From Alisma plantago-aquatica (lineage: Eukaryota > Streptophyta > Magnoliopsida > Alismatales > Alismataceae), in contig OY856409.1 of assembly GCA_963693085.1 (NCBI GenBank), positions 1,163,411,749-1,163,475,748 of the forward strand: a stretch of 64,000 nt of DNA. Direction: 5' to 3'. Positions 47,300 through 59,394 of the stretch are shown piece by piece (position 1 is the stretch's first letter; every line of letters starts with the position of its first letter). Position numbers and translations under genes: made by a program. The notes under the pieces were generated by a model. That model worked only from the letters and a program-made list of their open reading frames with translations. It was not told the DNA's origin and ran no database searches.

Positions 47300-48637
47300 A
47301 GAAAATCACCAATGGATCTCATCCTTAGTGATCTAAACATGTCCAACATAATTCTACTGTACTAGTGCCTACTCAGCGGGTTAGCAACACTTTGCTATTA
47401 GTCAGTATATTGCATGTTTCTTATCTCTTCACTCTGAGATGAAACCACTATAATATGGTATCTAATATTCCTTACCTAACAATTAGATCCATTGCTGCAA
47501 CAATATCACTACTGTTTCATCAAAGGTTGGAACATCTACATGTTCATCATATGAACCTATAGATCTATATAGTATCACTTTGTGTTCACAACACAAGTAT
47601 ACTCAGCTTTCAATGTAGAATAGAATTAATGTCTATTAATTTAGAACACTTCCAACTAATAACATTCTTTTCTCTTTAAAACCAAACATGCTTTATTTTG
47701 TGATCATCTTTGTCATTTATAGAAGCTAGCATCATTGTAACTTCTTACATCTAACTCTTCCTTTTCATTGCTATCCGTATTGACTCAAAATTTATCCTTA
47801 AATGATTTACAAGAACTAAAGGATATCTTGATGACAATCCAATGACCCTTATTGGATTTTGACTCATCTTGTCATGTCCTAATACATACAAGATTGTATG
47901 GGATAAGCATTTTAATAGCTCACATGATAGATCCATTGTTGGGCTGTCCCATGGAATCTTATTCATGATATTTCCATTCTTCACAAGAATCAGAACATAA
48001 TGTTCATGAGAGCCCAATCCAGATTCACTCTCATTGAATCCTTCCTTGTTGAACTTTCTACACATTGCTATTATATGTGCTCAAACTTCCATTATGAAAC
48101 ATTCAAGAACTATCTCATTTATCTTGATCCTTATCTCCTAAAATGTTTCATCTTTTCCTTCATTGTTGAAGCAATTTTCATGCCAGTTCTCAATATTCAC
48201 AATATTGAGATGTTATTCTTCATCACATGTGGATTATTCATATATGCTCCCACAAAATCTATTGTAATCACATATTTCATCTTTTATCTTGACTTAATTC
48301 AAACTCTTTGACTATCTTATCAAGTGAAAATATCCCATTTCTGAGTTACTTGTTTCAATCATGGATTGAAATTTGTAGTTTATAGACTTTATTTGCATTC
48401 ATGAAGTTATAAAACCCTTTAGTTTGTGTCACATACACATCCTATGATGCATTCCCTTAAGGAATCCAATTTTAATTTTCATATGTCAAATCTCTTGGAC
48501 TTTTTTAACTACAACAACAAGCTTGACTATTGGAAAAGGAATTTCTATAATGTTTAACAACTTGAACTAATTTGGAAACCCTATTGTACCCTTTAGGTTC
48601 TACCCCTTTAGTTGGTGCTATCAAGGTGCTACCCCTT
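47300..48637 (-). pseudogene. RNase H and RT remnants of copia B
   Basis: Nucleotide similarity to 25330-26720 of copia A, for example GTAACTTCTTACATCTAACTCTTCC against GTAACCCTTTACCACGAGCTCTTCC, but frames are destroyed throughout. Confidence 0.65.
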
Positions 48638-48807
48638 TGTTATGTGTTAACCTATGTTATGTGTTTTGTTGTGTGATATAGACTTGTCTTTGTCTTTAAC
48701 CTTTTCTTTATCCCATATTTTGTGGTTGTGTATCCCCTTCCTCTCTTGTCCTATAAAAGAGAGTGTATTGTAAACATTTTGAGAATAACAAATAAAGACT
48801 TTTCCCA
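48638..48807 (+). repeat. 3' LTR of copia C
   Basis: 170 bp, TGTTATGTG to TTTTCCCA. It shares long blocks with 22495-22687 and has a TATA-like CCTATAAAAGAGAG and AATAAAGAC. Confidence 0.75.
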
Positions 48808-50675
48808 TTGAATATTAAGATTGGAAACCAAAACTAGAATAGAAATATGTCAATCTAAAAAAGTGGGCTTGTTAGCATTATGTGACTATCCAAGATGATA
48901 ATCATATAAGATGTTGTTTTCAATGAATCTATTTGTAAAGAAAAATGTTACATACTTGAGAGTTAATATGGTTTCTTGTGAATCATTTCATATATTATTA
49001 GCATTAGTAATATATAATGTGCATGTGATCAAACTGTAAGAGAAGGAACAATGAATTATAATACATGAAAAACATGATCTCAACATAAAATATTACCACT
49101 CCTCATGATTTCAATAAGATATTCATTTTAATTTAGACATAGCACCACTTATTTCCTTATGAATACATCACAAGAAGTCATAAGTGAGTATTGTTCATTC
49201 AAATTAGTGTTTTACACATGAAGTAAATATTTCTCTTTCAAAGGGAAACTAAAATAAAAAATGGGATATACACTCACTTTCAATTATACAGATCTTGTTT
49301 ATTTTAAATGTAAAAATAGTCATTGAATCCCAAAAAGGGTAGCTACATGAGATATATGGAAATTTATACCACGGGACCAGAATATGTTTAACAATACTTA
49401 GGAGGCTTCCTTTCTTGGATAGGCCCGAAAATGGCCATACTATCCTAGCTTGTCATCATAATGACCATCATATCCCTACTTGGTCTTAATAATGATCATC
49501 ATATCCCCTCTTGATGATCAGTCACCATAGTGACATTTCTTACATTCCACATATATCACTTAAACCCATCAGAGATGGTCAAGCAAGTTGTATTGATTTT
49601 TTTTTGTAACCTAAATAAGAATTTCTTATATCAACCTTGCCACCCTTATCCTCTTTTCTCAATGGTTTGCCTTCTCTTTAGGGGAGCCTATTTATGGGGA
49701 ACCCTCTCTAAGGGGTTGGTCCATGTAGTGGACATTAATAACATATGCCTTACATTCTGGGTCTGGCATGAGGTGACCTTCCATTATAGTCTTGATCACT
49801 AATCATCCCCATGATGACTCATTCACCCCATGATCTATAATATAGCAAAGATCAATATAGGGTTGAGCAAGTTACATCCATAAATGCATTATTCATAGAT
49901 TTCTTATGTTTCTTAAACCTTTTCTCATTAATGCCTTGTTCCACATGCACATATGAATGGAAGACTGAGTGACCTATCTCATTTACTTACATTTTTCTTA
50001 TTCCTTTTCAAGGTTCATATGGGTGGTGTTCTATATCACTACACTACTCTCATTCTCCATAATTAGGATTTTGGGTTTGGGTTAGAGACTACACCATACC
50101 TGTTAGGGTTTCTATGCCTCATGACCCCCTAGGGTTCTTCTAAACATCCCCTAGACACATCTAGAGTTTAGCTTTACAACTTACAAAACCATTTTTCTTT
50201 ACTTGTTCATTATTCCTGCATTGTATGTACACTATTATTGCACATTACATGTACATTATTATTTCCACATTGCATGTAAATTATTATTTCCACATTACAT
50301 GTACATTAATTGATGGAGGATGCCTTAATCCTACTTCTTCTCAAAAACCCTAACTTTCGATGAGGAGGTAAGTTCCTTTTAGGGTATATCAAGCAAAGAG
50401 GATGAGAAGTGGATAAATCGAGATGAGAAGAAAACCTAAGGTATTTTAATTGGGGCAAAATCATCCATCTTTGGCTAGGCAGGGTGCAGAGGCTTGGGAG
50501 TCCTCGTAAGATGACTAGAGGTGTGGAGGAATGTTTTGCCAGCCCTCGAGTCATGGACCATTCTAGATACCATCGTCATTAGAAAATGTCATAATAATTA
50601 CTCATATTTCTACAAGTACCATGAAATTGTAAACTATTAAATACTATTTGAATAAATTTGGACTCTGATACCAAA
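48808..50675. other. Non-coding DNA; right part probably internal region of a gypsy-type element
   Basis: AT-rich and featureless to about 49360. The segment 50300-50675 directly follows the primer site of the LTR at 50676 on the minus strand and may be its leader; the minus-strand frame 50554-50306 has no recognised domain. Repeats of GTACATTATTATTTCCACATT occur at 50210-50310. Confidence 0.4.
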
Positions 50676-53600
50676 TGTAAGGATCTCACTTTTTAGCAAC
50701 CCCCATTTAAGGAAGGCCAAAAAGATGAGACTCATTACTTAAATTTTTTTCCCAATGATCCGGAATAGTGAATAATTTCCATTAATTCAAATATATTGCT
50801 TAAAAAATGTTCCTCTACAACATACATAATTTTCCATCATCCAAGTTGTACATTTGAGAAGAAGTATCTAACTAATCCTCTTTACAAATTAAATTTAATG
50901 TCTTCAAGTTATTTTATCTGTCCATCATATCTTGATATGATCTTATCTAGCATGTACCTAAAATGTCGTGAGACCAAAATATAGATCAGTATAACAAGTT
51001 ATATTGTATACCTGGGGTGCATGCAAAAGTGTGCAAGTATACTAACAACATATATTTCATCAAATATTTACAATTAAGAAGTAGCATTTTATTTACATAA
51101 TCTTTCTTTTTATGATACTCATAGTGGCATTATAGTTGAATAGAATGTAAATAAACATCCAACATTTCAATTGATAAATCCTTGAGAAACACTTGACAAA
51201 CACCATAAACCTAATGCGGGTGTTCATAAGACTAACCACGTACCTTGATGGAAAACCATGCATATTATACAGTTATACTCTAAGTAGATTCAATCAATCC
51301 AATCAGCAAATCCAAGCAAATCAAGCAATCAATTTTATTCTACATGTATGTAAATCCTAAGGGTCACCATCATATTATTTACTTTAAACCCTGCTCAGCC
51401 CTGATATAGTGTTTATATTTCCTTGGCATCAAGTTATCATTAGGATCATGTTTGATACTCTGATTCCCATGTTCATTGATTTAATGACTCTAATTTATGT
51501 TAAGTGTAGCCATGATTATCAAATATACCATATTATTGCATCATGAACACCTAGAATAGACTAACTTCATTAATAACATGGAAAATCAGGATCTTTAAAT
51601 CCTACTTGTTCATATACATGATTATTCTCATTAGAAACCTTAAGTATTATCAACATGCTTATGATTATCTTGGATCATCATTATCTTCAACATTATCAGA
51701 TTATAACGTGATTTGAGTTCATTAATTTAAGTATTATCCACATGCTTATGATTATCTTGGATCATCATTATCTTCAACATTATCAGATTATAATGTGATT
51801 TGAGTGCATTAATTTAGTTAACAAGGTAATACACCAATCAAGGGTTTTATGTTTGAAACACTACCCTAACATAAATTACTAGTTATCCACTTTAGAAACC
51901 TTGATTAACATATCATCATTACCATTATCATCTTGATTATCATTATATTCTATAAGATCTGATAATAGCTTCAAAGAAAGTCTTTTAATATTTTCAAAAT
52001 TATAATAACCAAATCTATGGTTTTATATACTAATCAAATTCTAACATGTATTAAAGTCAACCGAATTAGAAGCATAATTAGACTCTCAAAATATTTTATT
52101 TGGATTCTTCTCATTTTTCATATCAAAATGGTATATAAGTTTTCTATATTCAGGATAACCCTATCATTTTCTATGATTAAAATAGATTCAATGTATGTAC
52201 CTTAAAAGGGTGCCACATTCAAGATGTCATGGTATGTTCTATTAACGGGCGCACGCCGTGTTGATAAGCGCCCAACGGTTCACACCTATTTTATAGACTG
52301 AACTGGGTTGGTCCATGATTGACCCCACTACCAGTCTCCCTTTTCCTTTATCTGCATCACACATCTGCACAACCAAGATGTAGATGTTGCTACGTCTCTC
52401 AACACCGTGCATGTCTCCTTCTCTGTGCAAACCTAGTTTCAGTGCTACAATGATCTTTGGCACTATTTCTTCTTAGTAGCTAAGCTACTAACCTCAAGGT
52501 TTCCTTCTCGCTGCCCTGCTACTAGCATGACTGCCATCTCTAACTCTGTATGCCTCCCCCCATCCTCTTTCACCTTCTTGGCAAGGTCGACCACAAGAAC
52601 CTTTCTGTTGTGGTCTCATCTTTGGCCAACGCACCCTAAGGCTATAGTACAAGGGGTGCCCCTCTATAGGATGTACTAGATTGATAGTCATAGAAGTTGG
52701 ACAAACACTATCGTTTATAGGTTTCTTAGTTATCATCGTCCCCCTATCTTAGTGTCTAGGGTGGTTGTTAGATAGAGGCTGGAGCATCCCTGATGTCATT
52801 CGTCTGCTCCAGTCTGTGGTCAGGATTGTAGGAAGGACAAGATATCATTTTAGAGGGGGGCACCACAGAGCAGAAGAAGTGTAGTGTCATGAACACTAAT
52901 GAGGAACATGCATTTTTCTAGGTTTGCTCGTGGAGGATCCTGGATACATGGGGAGGAAGACAATAAATAAGGAGGGCAGAAGACCTATGATGAGAAATAT
53001 AGAGCCTACTCCCATATGTATATATATCTACACCAAAACGCTACGGTGGTCTTTCCTCTTTGGGCCTATTTCATTCTCCAATTTAATTGCTTTCCAATTC
53101 TAATGCATCCTTACCATATACATGATTACATGGTTTAGCTAAAGTATTTCCTTCCTTATAACTTTCACCCTACTCCTCTCTCATGATTATGGAAATCCAT
53201 TGGTGGAAAAGTATGTATAATTGTAAAAGGAACATATTCAATAGATGCCAATATGGAGACACATATATCCACAAATTATTACCAACTTTTACACTAAAAA
53301 TCCATAAAGTAAGGCATATCCCTATATGTCACATATTAGATAACTTGATTCTAGACTAATTTCTTTGTCTCCTAAATCAATTATTGCTTTTTTAAGAAAC
53401 TCACTAATAACTTTTCCCAAGTCATATTAATTGGGATTGAATGGGATATATTTTCCATAGAAAGCTTGCTCCTTTTAAATCATTATTTAAATCATTACCA
53501 TTATTCCATGGTATATCCTTTTTCTCCCAAAATCTAGAATTCTCTTTCTTTTCATTATCATATTCAAGTATACAATGGTTAAATCAAGATAATTTGATTT

Positions 53601-53744
53601 GGTTCCTCAACATTGTGTTGCCAATAATAGATAGATAATTACTCTTTAAATTGTCTAGAACACCACTCTTTTTTTTTCTTTTGGTAACTTACATATATTA
53701 TTATATTTCAATTAATCAATTTTATCAAAATTTAGGATATTACA
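50676..53744 (-). mobile_element. 3.07 kb LTR of a gypsy-type element with primer site
   Basis: On the minus strand the LTR starts TGTAATATCCTAAATTTTG and ends CCTTACA, followed after TT by TGGTATCAGAGTCC (50660-50673), a good initiator-Met tRNA primer site. So this is a 5' LTR with its internal region to the left. No second LTR or pol domain was found, so the element is truncated. No genes inside; an 87 bp tandem duplication is listed separately. Confidence 0.65.
51641..51813. repeat. 87 bp tandem duplication in the LTR
   Basis: Two units start TAAGTATTATC(A/C)ACATGCTT and continue nearly identical through TTCAACATTATCAGATTATAA. Confidence 0.9.
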
Positions 53745-56700
53745 CCATATGTTAAGACAAAAGATATAGGACACAAACTAGAAGATAGGTTTTATATGAG
53801 TGAAGAAGTCTCGTTGTTTGTTAAGAATGTTTAATTACCTTTCTATAGGAAGAATACTATTTGCTAGATGTTTTGTTTTATCAAGGAAAGATATTATGAT
53901 GAATACACACTATTGATAGATTATGAATGAATATATCAGTGAACTTAAATTATTCTATTGTTTAGAGTTTCTCATATATAGAGGAGATATTGTGTGAATT
54001 TATACACATAATTGTTTTATTTCATTTAGTGTTTGCAAAGAACAAACTCCTATTAAGTAGTGTTACTATAAAACATAGTGTGACTAGAATTAAAACATGC
54101 ATCATTCTAGATGCACCTTAATTAATATAACACTCCATCCTCCCTGGTATTTTGAGAATATTATTATATGCATGGATCTTGGACGAAATTGTCTATGCTA
54201 AATGGAAAATACCACAAGAAATATTTCTATTTCTCCTATGATGGAGTGATACCACTAAGGTGAGTAAATGCAGCCCTTGTTTGACTCAAGATTGTGAGGG
54301 AAGAAATATTATAGTTTTGTGTCCTTCTTGGAAAAGGGAGTCACATTTAAATCCTACTCACATCGAATATAGTATATGCAATGTCTTTCAATAGTGTGAA
54401 ATAGAGATGGTCTAAAGATATGAGAGGACTAAAAATTTTGTTGGGAAGTTAATTCTATACAAATTATTAATTAAAATGATTGTGATAATCTACAACAGAT
54501 TATGCCCAATACAAAAAACACTAGCATTTTTTCATGCATAAGAGAAGAGTTTTCCATGCATAAAAATGAGAAAACATAAATTATCCAAGCTAGTAAAATG
54601 TGAGGAAAAATTGAGTGTAGAAATTTATTCACTCTCTACAACAAATGATATCCACGCTTATCTATGTAAAAAAAAAGCATTCTCCTTTTCATTTATATTT
54701 CATGGTCAAATTAATATACCATGAAAAGCATTGAAAAACACCATCAATGTGTCATAAAGGCAAGAATTTATTAAGTAGAAAATTATATACAATGAAAACT
54801 GCACATTTCCATACAAGATCAATAGAGAACAATTTTCACACACATTCAAGAGAGTTTTTACAAACAAGTGGGGGATCCATTCATCCAGTACCTAGGGCAA
54901 AGATAATATTCTATAAATATAGAGTAGTGTAAATGCTTTTAAACAGAATACCTCCCTCATTATTGTAAAGGTCATACATAAAAAACACAATGTAGAACTT
55001 TTGCAAAGACATCATACCAATGCTTTCCACATAAAATTGAGAGAAAAAACTTGGATCCATAAGGCATGTACTAGTTGATAGTTTCATAAATCAATTAATA
55101 TATTCCAAGAATCAACTCCATGTTGTGGCATATTATCTCTTTGTATCAAATTGTTTGACACTTTTTGTTTCCTCCACTTTGACATTTTCCTTATAAAATA
55201 ACATCATATCATTATCATGTACATGTTTTCTAATAAAATAAATAAAACAACATTAGTTAACATTGTTGATCAAGGTTGACTCCCAAAAAACCATTAAACC
55301 TTTCAGCATCTATACTAAAACAACATTTAGTTCATCGTCATGTGGCCAACTTGATGCCATAAATTGAAGATAATTATAGACATGTCTATTTTTCCTACTA
55401 TAATAGCTTCATTATGATCATATACTGCTTATTAAATCACAACAATGTGTAAAACATTAAAGCTAGAAGCAATAGATAATATATCCCCACTGAGTTAGCA
55501 ATAGTATACCATTGATTGGAAACTTGTACTACTTTGTTTATAAAGTAAAATTTAGTATGTAAATCACTCTATCAAAAGTAAGAGGAGCTTTACGATCTTT
55601 TAGTTTAGATGCAAGATCCTTGGGGCACTAATACAACAATTTTCCTTTTAATATGCATTTCTTGAGTGCTTCAACCTTGTCACCATCCAACAAGAAAGTG
55701 ACCACAAAAGACTAGTTGTACAATACATATGTAAATGTTGTGTTCATATAAATGGTAAGTGTAGTCATTAAACTTTTTCTAACCAAGTGTTAATATTCTT
55801 GTAATATTTTATTAGGAAATAGAAATATCCATAACTTCTTCAATAGCTTGCAATAAATGATATTATGATACTTCGGCCTCAAGTAAAGATCTAAATTTTT
55901 GCCAAGTGTTGAGAATTTTGCATTCGTATGACTTTAAGAACAAGGTGTTTTTTATATTTTAATATAAGGGTCAATTTCTTTCTACATGGGAGTGTGTTCC
56001 ATGACAGATACACCTAGTGTGTATGTTCCACATTAAGGAAAATGATTTAGGTACCTAGGGGTTTCTACTTGTAATGAGGCCCCTCTATAATCTTTTTAAA
56101 CTTTTTAATGAGGTATATTATCTTGTTAGGAAAGAGAATACACCATATATTATAATACCTAGGATAAGAAGTACTAGATAAGTATTTTTTTGTTATTTTC
56201 TTGATGGTCATTGACGTATTAGAATGGGATTAGGTACAAAATTAATGACCGAGACATTGCATGAAGATCAAACTTAATGTGTGAGAAAAGGATCTCACAA
56301 GTGTGAGATGAGTCCAAAGTTGACAAATATGATGCACAAAAGTTTTATTTGTTTTCTAGGAAAACACTCGCAAAGAAGCATGGAGTAAAATTAGTATAAA
56401 TAGACACTTCTAGGAGGCTGATGTGGTTGTCCTTTACATGCTATGCATACAAAACCCTAGCATGCCCACACATTTTGTTTTGACTTAGCAGGTGGACATG
56501 ACATGGGCATATTCATGACACAACCCAACTCTAATATGGAGGGGAAAATATCATGTTATACAAATGTGTCTTTCCACCACTCACTACAACCACATCTCCC
56601 CCTTGTTGTCATGTCATGACCATGGTTACCTATCCTCCTTCACATGTTATCATCGACCTCTTCCCTTCCTCTACCTACAATGACTAGCTTATCCTTTTCC

Positions 56701-57189
56701 TACACCACCCATCATCAACCTCTCCTCTTCCTCCACCTGCCACCACTAACCTCTCCTGCATCACTTCTCATCAATATCCCACTCATCAGTCGTGACATTT
56801 CCCTCTAACAATAAGACTTGCATTTAGAAACAATGCAAAAATCCATGTCTTCCACAAGAAGTAGGAGCGACAAGTAGCATAAGCTCTTCTTCATTGTAAG
56901 GAGTGTTACATGTTTTGTGATCTTCTACAAAGGTTGTTGTTGTTGTCCTACAACAAGTATGACATAGACTGGTTGTAATGCTTTATTCTTATCTTCATCA
57001 CGGGACAAATAACAACAAGAGGCCCTCATTGTAGTAAATGCATCCCAGTCTGGTGTTGCAAAGGCGACATGGTTACACCATTTGTCATACCTTGGGAAGT
57101 CAACAAAGTCATTATCCTTTGATGAATCCCTAATATCCTTCATGGCATGATTCCTAGATCCTTCTATCTAAGTTTAACATAGATGATTG
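53745..57189. other. AT-rich intergenic DNA, no gene recognised
   Basis: Frames stay below 75 residues and carry no motif. The minus-strand frame 57143-56925 was examined and has no recognisable domain. Confidence 0.5.
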
Positions 57190-57420
57190 GTTAGATCATG
57201 GTGAGAAGCCTCAACAAAATCCTCCATGGATGCTCCTCTACATTAGGTTATCAGAGTATATCAATCATGTCCAAGGATCTGATTGGGTTGATAAAGAAGG
57301 TGTAATTTCATTGAGTTTGCATGTATTGCCAAAAAGAGGACATTGAGAATGGGGAGATGGTGGTGGTCAGACCATGGTGTCATTAATAAAAAGATAGTAG
57401 ATTAATATAGTGGGGAGATG
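57190..57420. repeat. Diverged tandem unit left of the LINE
   Basis: Shares with 63525-63760 the ordered words TCATGGTGAGAAGCCT, ATGCTCCTCTACAT, CAATCATGTC and CATGGTGTC. The LINE inserted at the junction of two units of a ~230 bp repeat. Confidence 0.65.
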
Positions 57421-57548
57421 AGAGAGATTGAGAATATCTACAACTCCTGGTCGCTCGTCTCCTAGGGCTTCTCTAGGCGATAGCGCATCCAGGTCTTCGC
57501 GCCACCGAGGCGTCGTCTCTCTTGTGTTTTGCAGGGCTTCTCCGCGCT

Positions 57549-59360
57549 ATGGCAGATGAACTTGTGGAAAGGTATGCGGCACTGAGGGTTCAAGAGGAAG
57601 AGGAGAACGATGTCCTTGATCTCCAAGGGGCGTCGGAGGGGGAGGGGAATGAGCACATAGCCCTAGCGCTGGTCGGACGGCTGACGACGGATAGGCCATA
57701 CAACTTTCCGACGTTCAAAAGAACGATGACCAATGCTTGGGCGCTGAGGAAGGACGTTAGCTTCAGGCAGATATCCAGCAATCTCTTTGTGATCCAGTTT
57801 CTCCATTGGAAGGATAAGGAGAAGGTCGTTGCGGAAGGTCCATGGAATTTCGACAATCATCTTCTCGTCGTCAGGGATATCAATCCGGAGGACACACCGT
57901 CGGAGATGGTTCTCAATCTCTGCCTATTTTGGATTAGGTTGTACAACATGCCTCTGGGCTATAGATCAGAGGAATCAATTAGGGCGGTTGCTAGCAAGAT
58001 CGGTAGGGTCTTCGCCGTTGATAGGTGCGACCTCGGATGGGGGGCGTCGTGCAGGGCGCGTGTCAAAATTGACATCACAAAGCCTATCTGACAGTTGCAA
58101 AAGATAAGGGACAAGATCAGCAAGGTTATTCCAATTGAGATTAGATATGAACGACTACCAGCTTTTTGTTATCTTTGTGGCATCATGGGCCAGCTTGAGA
58201 AGGACTGCAGAGAGGAGGAAGAGGGGGCGGAGGAAGGTGCGACGCCTAGGCGCTGGGGTCCTTGGATCAAAGCGTCGCCGATGAAGCGGTGGATTGTTCC
58301 GATCAGGGAGGAACTCATGGGCAGGGAGGGAGTGTCTAAAGAGTTGAGGTTTATCTCCAAACCTAACGTTGCATGTTCCACGTCGGGGGAGCAGCAATGC
58401 CACGCTGACGCGGGTCGACGGCGTCCTGATGCTGACGGGCGTCCGGGGAGGGAGGAGGTGTCAAATGATTCGGTTGAGATGGTGGACTTCGATGAGGTGT
58501 TCGTCATGCGGGCGGACGCAGCAACGGCGTCGACAGTGGCGCGTGGCAAATGTTTTGACGCAGCAACGGCGTCGACAGTGGCACGTGGCAAATGTTTTGA
58601 CGCAGCAACGGCGTCGACAATGGTGTTTGGCAAACATGTTGATGCTGCAACAGCGTCGACGACTACTGACCTTGAGCGGCGGACGAGGGGTGCTGCTATG
58701 ACGTTGACAGATGTTGTTCAGGGTGCTGGGTGCCAAGGTGTAGAGGGGGCGGGGGTGCCTCTGGGTGGGGAGTTAACATCATCAACGGTGACACAACGGG
58801 TGACGGGGAGCCAAACAACGAGCCGACGCAGCGTTACGGGACTGATGGCAGAAAACAACGCTCAAACGTTCAGTGGGGGCGTCGACATCAATGTGCAAGG
58901 TTCGGCGGTGTCATCCAACAGTGCAGGTCAGGTGTTAGGTGTGTCTTCCAACATGGCGGCTCACATGTTAGGGGACAGCTACGCTCAGGCATCCACGGAG
59001 GACGTCGACACAGGTGTGACACAGCTGTCCCTGAATAACAGCGAGGCTAATGACATTGCAGGGTGTGTTGGGGAAGGAGGGGCAGGGGAGGAAGGGGTGA
59101 GGATGCTTGCTATGAGGTCGATGCACCATAGTAGGAAGGGTGGGGAGGGAAAGATCAAGGGAAGAAGTCGAAGGTTTACAAGGCTTGGGTCGCGGCAGGT
59201 GGGTGTGGGGGGTGATAGGGTGTCACAGCGAGTTCTTGAAGGGGGAAAGAGGAGGAGAGGGGTGCGGAAGGTATGGAGGGGATTGATGAAGGGGAGATGG
59301 GTTTGGCCGGAAAACAGGTGCGAGTGGTGGTACAGGGTGAACCAAATCACACAGCAGTAG
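57549..59360 (+). pseudogene. LINE ORF1 (DUF4283 RNA-binding, zinc knuckle), one in-frame stop
   Basis: A protein of about 600 residues that would bind the element RNA. The ATG at 57549 starts MADELVERYAALRV. A DUF4283 domain follows (GRLTTDRPYNFPTFKRTMTN, FLHWKDKEKVVAEGPWNFDN, LFWIRLYNMPLGY), then YERLPAFCYLCGIMGQ with the zinc knuckle spaced Cys-2-Cys-4-Gln-4-Cys, where the usual His is Gln. The C-terminal half is low-complexity with a 14-residue repeat. The only break is TGA at 58089, where a CGA codon would suit the frame. It ends at TAG 59358. Confidence 0.88.
58515..58670 (+). repeat. 42 bp in-frame tandem repeat in LINE ORF1
   Basis: About 3.7 copies starting at 58515, 58557, 58599 and 58641, encoding DAATASTVARGKCF and variants. 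The last copies have diverged most. Confidence 0.9.
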
Positions 59361-59394
59361 CGGGTGTTGGCGAGGTCCAGGCCCGTGAAGAGCC

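Larger units (their letters stand above)
45084..48637 (-). mobile_element. Copia retrotransposon B, 3'-end fragment
   Basis: A 2.2 kb LTR (45084-47280, TGTTGG to CCAACA) followed by a polypurine tract on the minus strand (47281-47299) and degraded RNase H and RT sequence up to 48637. The 5' part and 5' LTR are missing; the fragment joins directly to the 3' LTR of C. It is a relative of A: pol regions and LTR parts align, but its LTR carries about 1 kb of extra U3. Confidence 0.75.
22495..48807 (+). mobile_element. Copia retrotransposon C, host of the nested cluster
   Basis: 5' LTR 22495-22687, primer site 22695-22706, repetitive leader 22720-23125 resuming at 41497-41930, gag, protease, integrase and reverse transcriptase remnants to about 45083, and a 3' LTR at 48638-48807. 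Copia A interrupts the leader and copia B the reverse transcriptase. The end of the reverse transcriptase and all of RNase H are missing, lost with the far side of B. I could not confirm a target duplication at the outer ends (TTATG left, TTGAA right). Confidence 0.75.

Noticed and set aside
50656..50675. tRNA-like sequence
   Set aside because: It is a primer binding site complementary to initiator-Met tRNA; no cloverleaf can be formed from the surroundings.
58155..59350. Long minus-strand frames opposite LINE ORF1
   Set aside because: They mirror the GC-rich, repeat-containing ORF1; no independent motif or start context.
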